Positions 1 to 14,300 of a stretch of DNA of 64,000 nt are shown piece after piece (the first letter of the stretch is position 1; the number at the start of each line of letters is the position of its first letter). The notes under the pieces were generated by a model that did no database searches, was not told the DNA's origin, and was given only the letters and a program-made list of their open reading frames with translations. A program made the position numbers and the translations under genes. Origin of the DNA: Petrosia ficiformis (lineage: Eukaryota; Porifera; Demospongiae; Haplosclerida; Petrosiidae); contig OX345643.1 of the NCBI GenBank assembly GCA_947044365.1, forward strand, positions 5,040,001-5,104,000. Direction: 5' to 3'.

Positions 1-231
1 CCAACCCTCAGGTTATATTCCGAGCAGGTAGCAGGGTTTCGTTTAGGGGAGCCCCCTTGTCAGACTGTTGCCACTCTTGGAATTTGTTTGCCAATATGCA
101 CATCACAATAATCCTGTATGTCACCCCCTCAAAGTCCTTCAAAATCACGTTTTGCCATAATGTTATTGGAGTATTAGAGATTGAGTTCATGCCTACCTAT
201 ATATGCACTATAATACATGATTTCTTCTTAC
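1..231. other. PRKDC intron sequence, nothing recognised
   Basis: This stretch follows the donor of the last visible PRKDC exon. The minus strand has an open frame across 8-190, but it does not align with the next expected part of DNA-PKcs (the region after the CDIER motif). I treat it as intron or an old repeat. Confidence 0.4.
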
Positions 232-3200
232 CCTCTCTATATCACAACCTAATTGTAACAGTACAGGGAATAGCTTCCTATAAAGTCTTGTCATTGGACT
301 CTAAGAGAGAAGGAAGAGAAATGTGAACAAACATACAAAAATGGAGTCGTTCTTTGTCGTTTACAAAAGTAACCTTTCTTTCAGTAGCTTGTTGAGCACT
401 TTTTCCCAATATAAACAATACTGCAGCGTGAAGAAACTCACAGGCAGCCACCTGAAACAGATAGAGGAACCAGAGGAATGTAATTACAATAAGATAGTAT
501 GAAATCGTAGTTTGATAATAATGACTACTTTTAGTTATAGTATGCCTGGTTTCTCAAACATTTAGTTTAGTTGTAGTTTAATTAACTAAAGAAATATTAG
601 GCTTACTAAAAGGGTTTGAGTTTTAGTTAACTAACTAAAAGTGTCAATTATTGGCCAATTTTTGTTTTAGTTAGTTATAGTTATTGCTACAGACTTGTAA
701 TTTAGTTATAGTTCAATTCTTTCTAAAAGGAGTTTAGTTATAGTAACACAACACTAGTATGAACATTAGCAGTTAAATCTCTCGAATTCATTGTAATTAT
801 ACACATATAAGTAGTAATAATAATTTTTATAGTACAGAGCTCTTTACATGTGTACTTACAAAACATCAAAATTAATAAATGAGTGTTTATATTTTATATA
901 ATGGTATACTCATAAACCTTTGTTTGTCTGTCAGAAGATGAAACAGCTAGTTCACAAACACGTGGAAGGAATGGATCTGTGATTGAAATTACAATTCATG
1001 TATACTAAAATTATCTGTAAACATATTCATTCCAAGTATATTAATGTCAAGAACATATGAGAAGTAAAGCAGCATCCAACTACAATGCATGTACATCTAG
1101 AGTTACCGGACTGTCTAATTATTTTGATATATATAAAAGAGACAATTGACTTTAAAATGACCTAATTAGTGCAACTGTTCCATTAAAACATAGTTTTGAT
1201 AAGTTTTGAAGCATGGACCAAATTGGCTCAAAAATGGTTAGTGTGTGCACCATTGGGAATACATCTTGAGCCAATAAACAAATAGTTAATGCTGTTAGTG
1301 ACAATATAATCATAATTAACTGTGCCATCCCAATGAGAGAATTGTGCAGCGCAAAATAAGAAGTTCTATAGGACAAAGGTGCACCATATAAGCTTATCAA
1401 AAACACTGATTAGCATCTACCTTCTTCAGTTATGAAGAGAATGTTTCAGATTCATGTCTCGCTTTGGCTATTATCAATGCACACTTACTAAAGTTAATAT
1501 GGTAAATAAAATGAAATAGCTTGTTGGACACTCCATCATGATATCATGAGATTTGGTAGAAGAGGTTTAGTAAATGTCACAGAATTTTACTATACATGTA
1601 TATACCTAAAAATATAGTAGGTTTCAAGTCAGAGTAAGGAACAGGAAATTCCAGTTTATTTTTGGTATCCCAAGCAACTGCATGACTCATTAAAGCACCT
1701 GATGCCTCTCGCTCAAGAAGGGCAGCATTAACCACACCCCCTAAAGATCCAAGAAGATAAAGTATACGCTCTCTAATTCTACTTAGCTCATTTCCAGAAA
1801 CCTAGACAATATATATGAAATTTAAATATATATAAATTATAATATATATATACACATGTAGCTCATAACATTTTTGTACATATACAAGCATGTAATGCAT
1901 ACATGCATGTCTTTGTATGTGAAAGTGTGAGCATACATCTCTGTGTGTGTCTGTATGTGTACCTCTATTCCCTCTTTCCATTGTGTCAATACTTTTACTG
2001 GAAATCTCTTTCTTTTTGAGAATCGAGAAGTCGTTGAAGATATAGTAACAGTTCCTGATGTGTCTCCAGCATCACTAGAACCTTTAATAATAAATGTACA
2101 TGTACTTATACATTTGTATTTCACACAGAATAGACAAACAATTATTGGCCATTAATAAAATTCAGAACATACACATATAATACCAGTGTTCTGCCCACAC
2201 TGGTCGGGAATAACCACCACTAGATGAATTAACCACCACTCAGCATGAATCATGAATTAACCACCTCTCAGCATGAATCATGAATTAACAACCACTCACC
2301 ATGAACTAACCACCTCTCAGATAATACATGTATAGGTCACTGACTACCGAGTCAGAATTAAGTACATGTATACACTGGATAATACGACACTAAATGTAAG
2401 TTAGAATCCAACCACCATTCTAAATATCCTGGGCAGAACATTGAATACATCTACTATAGGACATGCTTGGCTGTGATTTTGGTACTAAATTAATTAATTG
2501 TAATAAACCTGTTAGCTTCCTGTATAAACAGTGAAATAGTGACCATTTAGTAGAGACATTTCTCTATGAATGACATACAAAATACGTGTATTAAGCCTAC
2601 CATGCTCAACAATGTTGCAGGTGTTACATGAAAGATCAAAGGAAGAAGTATTGCATGTAACTATTACAAGCAACAACATAGCCTAGTCACTGCCCTAGTG
2701 TATGGTGGACTTAAAAATCAAAGAGCAACATTATTTATTGTATATAGCAGAGAAACAGTATAAATATTATCCAAGAACCTTTAACAAATAAGTACATGTA
2801 TAATAAGTTGTTGAGTTTCAGACATGAGGAAGTCATAATTTAGAACCTTGAAGGATTACTTCAGTCAGTTCATCAAAGATCTGTGTACTTAGACTGCAAT
2901 CAGGCTTACACTTACTTCTTCAGGCCCCAGTTTTCGAGTACACAGAAAGGTAGAGACCTTAGTCCCATCAACAATGATTGATACATAGTCATCACAAAGC
3001 AATTATAGGGATTCTTTTTTCTCAATATATCTTGTTTCAGATTTCAACAGACCTGTTTTAACTGATGTTTGCAGATAATCATCTATAAATGGGAGAAGTC
3101 TCATAACCATGGAAGACAGGTGACACAACGGTATCTTTTGCATCCATGTTTCTAGAGCATCTAATACAGCTTTTGCCAATGGAAGGTAACCAACACCAAG

Positions 3201-4565
3201 TTTAAGAGCTAGCTGTATAACAATTAAATAAAGTTTATGATTATAATAGAACTAATGTGCACGTGTCTGTACCTGACTTTATTAAGTTTACATGGTATGA
3301 TGGGAGCTACACTTTAATAAGGTGATAGTCAACTGTATTTCTAAGTAGTATTATAGTACTACTTTGTACTGTAATCATAGCAATGTGTGAATTCCCTTTA
3401 CATTTGTATGCTATAGCATGTACTAAGGTGTAATACTGTGTAGTACATTTGAATTTCGAAGTACAGTGTACTTCACTCACAATGTACACTGAAGTCAATG
3501 GAAGTACAGTGATAGTATGTAAACTTAATATTGTCAAGTATATAACAATTAAATATAAGAACAATATGTGGTTGTAATATAAATGTAAATATCACATATA
3601 ACAATCTAGTATACATGTATGTAGACTTGCAATGTTTCCCCTAGAGGGTGGTACCACTGAATCAGATGCACTCCTCCACCCTTAAGTTTTACTCACCACT
3701 CCCTCCCCTTAATTTAAAGGAAAGACATTGTTGACCAAATGTCATTTACCACAGATCCACTCCTCCAATCTTAATATTTATTCTGGGGGGAAACACTGAG
3801 AAACTGACATGCTTCAATAGTTACAATACTTATACATGTAATAGTACATATACATGAATAGTACATATACATGTACATGTAATAGTACATATACATGTAA
3901 TAGTACATATACATGAATAGTACATATACATGTAATAGTATGAATAGTACATATACACGTAATAGTACATGTACATGTAATAGTACATATACATGTAATA
4001 GTACATATACATGAATAGTACATATACATGTAATAGTATGAATAGTACATATACACGTAATAGTACATGTACATGTAATAGTACATATACATGAATAGTA
4101 CATATACATGTAATAGTATGAATAGTACATATACATGTAATAGTACATACGTATATTCTACCTCTATTGCTGGTATGAGACTATCCAATTCTAACAATAC
4201 CATTTCCTCAGGTAGAGTGAGAACCATTTGTAAACATGAAGACAACAGATCATCTTTATACTGCTGCATACGAACTATTACCTGCAGAGAGTAAGCTGCC
4301 ATAAATAAGGAGGCATGTTTGCAAAAATCAGACTTGAAAATAATAATTATACTAGTATATAATTATTATGAACATACATGTACATGCTAATGCTAGTGTA
4401 AAGTTAGCCTGTTCATACAGGCGTATGATATGTTTGATTCGGACACTGCCAGCTGAGCTGCCTTGGTAGCTCAGTTGGTAGAGCATCTGTCCGGAGTACA
4501 GAGTGTCGTGGGTTCGAATCCCATCTGAGGCAACTCTCATTTTCATTTTTCCATTGCCTCAGGTG

Positions 4566-4596
<31 letters not shown>

Positions 4597-7500
4597 ACAT
4601 CTCCAATACTTATATAAACGTGACTGGATTTGTACAAAACATTAAATTGTATGTTTTATTACACACAAGCACACAGACAGACAGACAGAAACACATAAAA
4701 ACTTTACAATGAGATTTTAACAAACCAAACATATTGAATGTTGAACATAATGAATGGGAAGAGTAATTATATGTGTATATGAAAATAGTGGAGCTAAAAA
4801 AGATTGTTAGTGACTCTAAATTAAAGTTATGAACATAGTGATATATGTTCATATATATATTTATGTACCTCTTTGATAAACTTTCTGAACAGAAGAAAGC
4901 AAATCTTTACATCATCATCATGATCGGTTTCCATTGGAGGTTTGTCTACTTCATTGTCGTCTGTACTAAAATCTTTAATACCCTGTAGTGGATTACATTA
5001 ATTGACACATGAGTACATGTATAATACCCTGTAGTGGATTACATTAATTGACACATGAGTACATGTATAATATACATGTGTACAAATGTATGTAGATATC
5101 CTAGTTAGATAACGTTTATGGTAAAAAAAATTTCGAGAAAAAATTTGTCTTTATCCACGATAATCGAGATTTAATATTTCACTTATGAAATAATACAGTC
5201 AGCAAAAATAAAAGGCAGAAGACATTTTTAACAGTGAAAATTTCCTGATCTACAGTATGTACATTGTGTACATTACTGTATGTATTAGTGCATGTACGTA
5301 CATGTATATACATGTGTTTGTATATGTTACAGTATGCATGCATGTGTGTACATACATGTGTTTGTATGTATTACAGTATGTATGTATGTGTGTACATACA
5401 TGTGTTTGTATGTGTTACAGTATGTACGTATGTATGTACACACATGTGTTTGTATGTGTTACAGTATGTACATGTATGTATGTACATCAGAGTTTTTGAT
5501 AAGTTTTGAAACATGGGCCAAATTGGCTCAAAAATGGTTAGTGTGTGCGCCATTGGGAATACATCTTGAGCTAGTTAATGCTGTTAGTGATAATATAATC
5601 ATAATTAACTGTGCCACTGGCCCAAAGAGAGAACTGTGCAGTGCCAAATAAGGAGCTCTTTGGGCCAATGGTGCGCCATATAAGCTCATCAAAAACACTG
5701 ATGTACATACATGTGTTTGTATGTGTTACAGTATGTATGTATGTACATACATGTGTTTGTATGTGTAGCAGTATGCATGTATGTACATACATGTGTTTGT
5801 ATGTGTTACAGTATGTATGTATGTACATACATGTGTTTGTATGTGTTATAGTATATATGTATGTACACACATGTGTTTGTATGTGTTACAGCATGTACAG
5901 TGTAGTCAAACTATGTATGAATGATAAGTGTTATTGTCTAACTAACTTTGAAGTAGTTTGTTCTCTTGCATATTCTAAGCACACAAGCCAAGAGTTTATA
6001 GAAACCGCTAACCAAGGGATACTGGGTTGCCATGGCAATGACTTCACGTGAAAAAGTCAACACCCAGGGACAAAATAAATTTGGAGTTACAGAGGGAAGT
6101 AGTTTCCTGTAGAATAAAAGCCATATAACATGAAGAACAGGACACTCTATAGTGTACATGTATATGTATATAAACACATACAAATGAATGTACAACAAAT
6201 AGTACAATGTACATGTACATAGTTTAAGAAAATGTACTTGTACATGTTGTACATGTTGTACATGTACATGTACATGTACATGCAATACTGTAACATATAC
6301 AACACATAGTACAATGTACATACAGTAAAATGTACTTGTACATCCAATACTGTACATGTACATGTACATGCAATACTGTACATGTACATGCAATACTGTA
6401 ACATATACAACACATAGTGCAATGTACACAGTTTAATAAGAACACTGTACCTGCATAAATCCACTAGATTGATAAAGATTTGAAAATCTTTAGGGACAGT
6501 AGGATGTAGTCCAGCCACTGGATCAGATGTAGCAGTTTCAGATATATCAGATACACTAGAACCATCATCACCAAACTATATAATAGTATATATTATAACC
6601 TGGAAGAGTCTGTACTACATACTCAAATATGGGATAGGGTGTGGCTTTTAGTCAAAGACAGCAACTACATGTATATGGTCTGGTGGCTATTGGTCAAAGG
6701 CAATAACTAGGTTCTAGTGGTAAGATGGTCTAGTGGCTATTGGTCAAAGGCAATAACTAGGTTCTAGTGGTAAGATGGTCTAGTGGCTATTGGTCAAAGG
6801 CAATAGCTAGGTTCTAGTGGTAAGATGGTCTAGTGGCTATTGGTCAAAGGCAATAACTAGGTTCTAGTGGTAAGATGGTCTAGTGGCTATTGGTCAAAGG
6901 CAATAACTAGGTTCTAGTGGTAAGATGGTCCAGTGGCTATTGGTCAAAGGCAATAACTAGGTTCTAGTGGTAAGATGGTCTAGTGGCTATTGGTCAAAGG
7001 CAATAACTAGGTTCTAGTGGTAAGATGGTCTAGTGGCTATTGGTCGAAGGCAATAACTAGGTTCTAGTGGTAAGATGGTCTAGTGGCTATTGGTCAAAGG
7101 CAGTAACTGTATGGTCTAGTGGCTATTGGTCAAAAGCAATAACCACATGTACTATAATAGTCTAGTGGCAAGGAAGAGTGTACTGGCTATTGGTCAAAGA
7201 TACATGTGGGATCTCTGGCCTGGTAGTAGTTCCCATTTATGATGTAATACGCTTTACAATTTGTTGATTCAAAAGGTATATGGATTGTCCTGTAGCCAAC
7301 CATGTCAAAAAAACAAGTAAGATATAATATTGAATATTCTTTATTTATACCTTTTCTTGTTGTGTTGTGGATGATAAATCCAGTTTCTTTAATACTGCTA
7401 ATACAGCCAGTACGAACTCGTTATAAGCAAGAGAATGAATTCTCTGTCTCAATTCATGAGAGCTATAGTCTATTCCAAGACCCTATTAGAAAGAGAAAGA

Positions 7501-8309
7501 CATAAAGAGAGAGGAGGGAGGGAGGGAGTAAGAGAGGGAAAGAGGTAGACAGACAGACAAAAGGGGAGAGGAAGACGAGGACAGAGACAGAGAAAGAGGG
7601 AGAAAGGAGTGAGAGAAGGAAGGAGGTAGACAGACAGAGAAGAGGGAAAAAATGTTGAGGGTAGTTGCTAATGAAAGCTCTAAAATGTACATGTACAATG
7701 TACATGCAATCAAATTACTTTCAATTTCTTTGAGTCCATTAGTTGTGTCCATAGTTCAATATAATCTACATATGATGCCACTTTATATCCAGACTCTTCC
7801 GATGCTGGTTCTTCAATGGACACTACAGTACTACCATCACCCTATCAAACATAACATGATTATGTAACAAGAGAATATACATGTACATGTACATACAGTC
7901 TTGTGTTGTGTTAGTCAACAACGATTAAAAGTCCATGTGACTTCTAGTTCCCTAAAGAATGCAGTGTTCTGCCCACACTGGTCGGGACTGGTCGGGAATA
8001 ACCACCTCTCAGCATGAATTAACCACCTCTCAGATAATAAATATATAGGCTATTGAGACAGTTTTAAGTATATACTGGATAAACAGCACTAAATGCAAGT
8101 TAGAATCCAACCACCACTCTAAATATCTTGGGCAGAACACTGAGAATGCATGTTTATCGTAATAACTAAAACTAACTAAAAAGAAAAATTGTTACATTTG
8201 GTTAGTTAACTAAACTTACTGCTTCAATAACAACAGGATGAGAACAACTTCTAACTAATCCTTGAAACACTAAAACAAGAAAGAGATATACATAATATTA
8301 TAGTGTGTA

Positions 8310-8340
<31 letters not shown>

Positions 8341-11300
8341 CGAGGAAGGGGGGGGGGGGGATGAATAGAGCAGTCTCATGTGGCCAATTATTGTTTCACA
8401 AACTTTAAGGAAGAAATGGCAAATGACAAAACTGAAATATGGCAGTTCAATAATCGGAAAAGGGGTTATTGGTTTTAAGAGGGATCTTAAATTTTCATGA
8501 TGAGTTCCAGTCCCTTCTGAAGAGGTCTAAAGACATGTGACTAGAGACAAAGTTAGATGAAGAAGTACCAGCATACATGTACATGCAGGAGTTGTGAGTG
8601 TATATGTAAATGAAAATTCATGTGCCTAGCATGGCAAAAGGCATAGAAATAATTAACAAACAAACACAACAAACAAGCTTGGAAAATTCATAAAAAAGGG
8701 CTTAGAAAATAATAAAGCAGCCACTCTGGTAGAAAAATAACAATCAGCCACAACTTAGGAAGTATTCAAGTACATGTATATACAGACAACATCTCAATGT
8801 ACCAATGTGAGATAGGAATTGTTGAAATGTTGTTGGAATTGTAGCAACAGCCATTAGAAGCCGCAGTAAAGCAATACTGCTACTCAATTTGACATGCAAA
8901 GGTATACGAGAATAATACTCAAACAACAGTATCACCAAACGTTCTAAAGATAAGAGAAAACCCTCAGGCAACTGTGGAAAGATAAAAAAATGTACACTAT
9001 AATTATGATTCAGACAGATATATATTATACATATCAGCAGGAGAGTTGGGGAGTTAATATTTTGATATTATCGTGAATCATAATAATTTCTTCCGTGAAG
9101 TTTCTGGATTATTGATATATATTGTAGCTTAAATATTATCATCACTACCACACAATATAAATACTTGGAGTAATGCAAATTTACAAATGCTTGGTCTCGC
9201 ACAAGCCTTGTGTTTACGGAATATGCTTTAAAAAGCTCTAGTGACAAAAGGCAGTACACACAATATCCTTCACCAGCTAGTATTATAATAATATAGAAAA
9301 TTATGACCCATGATCTCAATTGAAATACATATATATTGCATTTAAAAAAGTATCTTTGCTCTGGGCCAAAAAAATACTTTGAAAACATTTATGCAAAACC
9401 ATAACTTTATTAACCAATACATGTACATATTTAGAGTAAGAGCAACTGAGTGCAGTGCCTCCAACTACACGAATTTTCTGATCATTTTGAATAAAACATT
9501 CCATACATTATTACATGTACCTCTTCAATCTCTTTACTTATACTAGCCAAAGCCACCATAAAAGTAGGTAGGTGAAAGAGAACTTCCTCTATTAATAAAG
9601 TGTTATTATCTCTTTTAGCCAGAAACATCTGTTCACTCCTCTGTACCATTTCACTAAACATGTACTGTAAATCTTCTAAAGTGCCATACACTTTACATGG
9701 CTAAAGAAAGATAAATATATTATCAATATAATATTTCTGCTCAGGTAAGACTCAAACCGATAATTTTGAAGTCACAGGTTTGAGTCCCAAACTAGGCAAG
9801 TCTTTTACTGGAAGTATCATAAGCTAAATACATGTACAGGGTGTGTGATGGTTCTGTTAGAGGGGGTTTGTTCAAAGCATTTTTGGTCTTCATTCAGTCA
9901 CACATGAAAAGCATTACCAAATGGTAATGAAAGTGATATGATCAAACTCTGACAATAACCAAAAGCAGAATCGCAAATACATGTACATGATAAATCGTGT
10001 ATACATGTATGTAGTACATACATGTATACACGATTTATATTGTATATGTACATTATACATGATTAATCATGTGCATGTACATATACACGATTTATCATGT
10101 ATATGTACATATACATGATTTATCATATACATGTACATACTATGTACATGAGTATGTACATATACATGATAAATCATGTATATGTACATGCACATGATTA
10201 ATCATGTATATGTACATATACATGATAAATTGCGTACATGTATATATATACATGTACATGTACACTAAGCAGGGTTTCATACAGTTTCCCTTCACAAAGA
10301 CACTCTGCCCTCCTTGCTCAGCAAAGTGAATGTTCAATTACATATAAACTGAATTAAAGAGTAGAAGCAACCAGAAGCAATCTCACATCACCTAAATTTC
10401 AAAACTTTCCCCCGAATATAACTATATAGTCCTGATGCATACCCCTTACCAATGTATTCTTGCTAACATAATTCAGAATGAGAATACAAGATAGAGTCAA
10501 GTAACACTTACCTTTGCAAAGTATCCATAGCCTTTGATTGCCACAGCTAGTTCTTTATGACGAGTGTCAGGGTTATCAATAATTCCTCGAAAACGTTTCA
10601 TGAAGTCTCTATATATGGGAACACTTGCAGCTCTGTCTCCTGATTCTGCAATTTGATTGGATATCTACACAAATTAATGAACATTAAAGCATAATAAATA
10701 TTTATATCAAAATGAGTACATGATTGATCAAACCTGTTGGAAAAATGATTCCATTGCTTTTAGTCCTATGAGTTTACACTCTCTGTTGTTATGACTACAC
10801 CAACTATACAAGCTACTGTACATGTGCTACAGAAAGAGTATAGATTGGATTTGCTTGAGGGACAAAATCATACTGCACAAACCTCTGTGTCTTTGGCTAA
10901 GTATTCTTTGAATTGAGCAGCATGTTTAGCAAGCAGTGATAATCCAGCTGTGAAATAATTTTATTATCTGTAACATTCAGTTTTAATTATCTACCATTCA
11001 CCAGTAAAACCAAAAGCTATACAGCTACCTTCATTAATAGTGTTGTTTTAGTTAAGTTTCAGTCACTTTTTTTAGTTAATTATATACATTAGACTAATAC
11101 TACATATACAATGTATATAATTAACTAAAAAAGTGACTGAAACCATTAGATCCCCATTGTGATTATATCCCAGAGGGAAGGGTACCCTGGGATTTCCCAT
11201 CCCTAGCTTGAGTTTCATTGCCAGGTAAATTAAAACAATACTAGCATGTATGTACATGTACATGTACGTGTACGATTCTACGTACATGTACATGAAAATT

Positions 11301-14300
11301 GGAAATCCAGTGATTACTGAAATATACATGTATCAGGTGATATATTACCTCTTGGGACATCATATCGAGTGAGAGAAGCTTCAGGATCAATAGCTCTACG
11401 AGTAAAATTGTATATATCCTGGGCATATATAGAACCTGAAAGACAAAGAAAAAGAAAAAAGAAAAAGAGTAAATACATAATCTGAAAATGAAGTCAGAGG
11501 ATGAGATATCAGAGTTTCAAAATTGAAATCACCCCTACACAAAACAAATCATGACAATTTACTATCAGACCTGGGTTCAATTACAATAATTGCAATTGAG
11601 AGACCAATTACAATTACAATTACAATTACAATTACAATTACGTGATTGTAATTGATGTACATAATTGAGAAGCTGAATGTAAATGTAATTATAATTTTAA
11701 GTTGACATCAAGGTATACTTCAGTTTCGTCTACTATATTTTTAAAGTAGATTTACAGATTATAAGACAGACATATTGTTAAACAATTACAATGTATGTCT
11801 ATTATGTTTTATCTTTCATGAACTGATTCATCAATGGAAAAATGTATACTGAGTCATCATTCGTCAGCTGCAAAGATGATCCTCCCCAACTAAACATTCT
11901 GTATGTACATGTACATGTAGCTCTAGCGATTCATAAAATATTTTAAATTTAAACTTACTTTCTGATGCAGATTGTGTAAAGCTGTGTAGATAAGCTGTCA
12001 ATCCTTTAAGACAACCAGATATAACTGGTAATTCAGGTTTCTTGCCCTTTTTAGTTACCATCTGAATTGAAAATAAAGTTGTGAAGCTAAATACTGTAAC
12101 TACACAATTGTATGAGTATATAAACACGAACATATCATACAGAGATGAGACAAATAAGGGAAATGTCTTATTACAGGAATATAATATTTATTATAATTAT
12201 AATATAATATTTATTATATAATTGTAATATATATGTGACCAACTCTGCGGAAACCAGTCTAATGGATTAAAATATAATTTGGAGATATGATTGAAAATAG
12301 ACAGTTCTGAATTACTTGGGCAATCATCGTTTTATTACATAAAAAGCTTCACAAATGTCTTACCTGCCTTCTGATATCTTTAGCAAGTTTTAGAGACCTC
12401 TCCATGCTTCACTAATATAATTAGTTCATATACATGTACACACATTATATGAATTTAGCAATAGCAATGTCATCCATCTATCCATACATAACCTGCAGAA
12501 CTACTAAGGTACCTAGCCTTGAATGGTACATGTAGAATTGGTAGATTAAAGATCTTTGATCCTAAATGAACTCTCCCTACTTACCTATGTACATGTAGTA
12601 CATGTATATAAATCATTTCCTTACCTCTGCTTTCAATGTTCTAACATATATATCAACAAGTCTTGATGAGTGTGGTACCATGTGTTCCGGAAACTGTTCA
12701 CACAACACTCCAAGAAGATGATATATGCCACATCTTACTAAAATAAAAAGATAAGACATATTCAGAACACAGTCACAAGTCCTATCAGCTCAAAAAATAA
12801 TTATGGTTACAGTAAATTGGGAATTCATGCTAAAATACACAAATAATGACATTTTTGTTGACCATATTATTTCTAAACAGTGTTTTTGATAAGCTCATAT
12901 GGTGCACCATTGGCTCAAAAAGCTTCTTATTTGGCACTCCACAGTTCTCTTTTTGGGCCAGATGGCACAGTTAATTATGATTATATTGTCAGTAACAGCA
13001 TTAACGCTTTGTTAATTGACTCAAGATGTGTTCCCAATGGCATACACACTAACCATTGTCGAGCCAATTCAGCCTATGCTTCAAAAGGTATCAAAAACTC
13101 TGTTTCTAAAATTATTATCAAAATAGTAAAATCTTAAGGAATTAATTTTCATTGGTGGAAGCAGTAACAAAATTTAAAGGGCATGGTCTCACTTCACCTA
13201 CTCTCATGTTGCCTACTAAACCATACGGGGATAAGTCATCATTATAATATTATTGTAAAATTATTCTAGGCAGTATCATTGTTAGGATTGAGTGTCGTTT
13301 TATATGATACAAAAGTACGCAAAATAAGAATAGGCGAATTGCGAGTAAACCATATTTAAAGTGTGAATTCAGATTTTCCATTCTATAGTATTTCGATGAC
13401 AGTGCTTAGTAATCAAATCACAAACACATTTCTAAATTATAAACCTGTTGCAGTGTGTTTTGTAGGTTGTAATGCAGCATTAAAATACCTAAACAAAAGA
13501 AAAACTAAAGACTTAATATCTGGTGATGAAATAAAACCTTACTTCTCTGCCAGTTTAGGAATATTCAAGGAATCAACATATTCTGATCTTCCACATAACT
13601 CCAGCACCTAAAAGATCATGTGACAAACATATGATACAGGCACAGCATAAATGGTTAGAGGAGAATCGATTGTAGTGAATCTATCAAATTCAGTATTTAA
13701 GTAAATAACTACATCTACGTTTAAAGTGACTGGATTCTGTATGGACCATTTGATTAATTAAACTGGAGCTTTGTTTCCAATAAAAATAAACATTACTGTA
13801 CATAGATAGATCTTGCTCTGTTCTACAGACTTTAGCAAGGCTTTATGACACTCCAATGAGAAATAGGAAAAGTGTCATGCTTACTTTACCTGGGTCAATA
13901 GTATAGGGAATTTCTCCAATTGGTTGGAGTGTTGGAATGTACTTGAAATGTGGTGTTAATGAACTCAACACTTGAAAATCAATAGTCTCAGAGACTAAAT
14001 GAAAATTTAATGTAGACACTAGACACATACCATAGTAGTTATCAAAATTGTATAATACATGTAGCTATTATAGAACATTAGAATTGCTAAAAGGTTTTTA
14101 TGGTTTGGAACTATCCCGCTTTCCATGAGGTTAAATATATATGTATTTGTAATTTTGTATCACCTAAGTTGATACTAGACAGATGATAAGAGTGAGTCTG
14201 AACAAGCATCGAATAAATAGAATATGGTAGCCACCCATCAAAGTGGCATTCAAGCGAGCAAGATCAGAAAGCCCTGACTACGATGGGAGTCACTCAGGCT

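Noticed and set aside
8..190. Minus-strand ORF as the next PRKDC exon
   Set aside because: It does not match the expected DNA-PKcs sequence after the CDIER motif and has no suitable acceptor.
3771..4302. Long minus-strand frames rich in Tyr, Met and Cys
   Set aside because: They are translations of a TACATATACATG tandem repeat; only the part at 4162-4281 is a real PRKDC exon.
4460..4532. A functional tRNA gene (Ser-like GGA anticodon)
   Set aside because: No long variable arm for tRNA-Ser, no T at the position before the anticodon, and a SINE-like body with a CTTT tail follows.
6675..7143. CRISPR-like array of regular repeats
   Set aside because: The 50-bp units are contiguous with no unique spacers, in an intron of a eukaryotic gene: a minisatellite.
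12364..12409. Possible PRKDC exon on the minus strand (open frame starting MERSLKLAKDIRRQ with a good donor)
   Set aside because: Its only open frame needs a stop-free acceptor that does not exist, and the flanking exons (12733-12625 and 12061-11959) join in phase and align with DNA-PKcs without it.
12880..13137. 85-codon plus-strand ORF
   Set aside because: It lies within a non-coding hAT-type MITE; the same frame in the other copies is broken.
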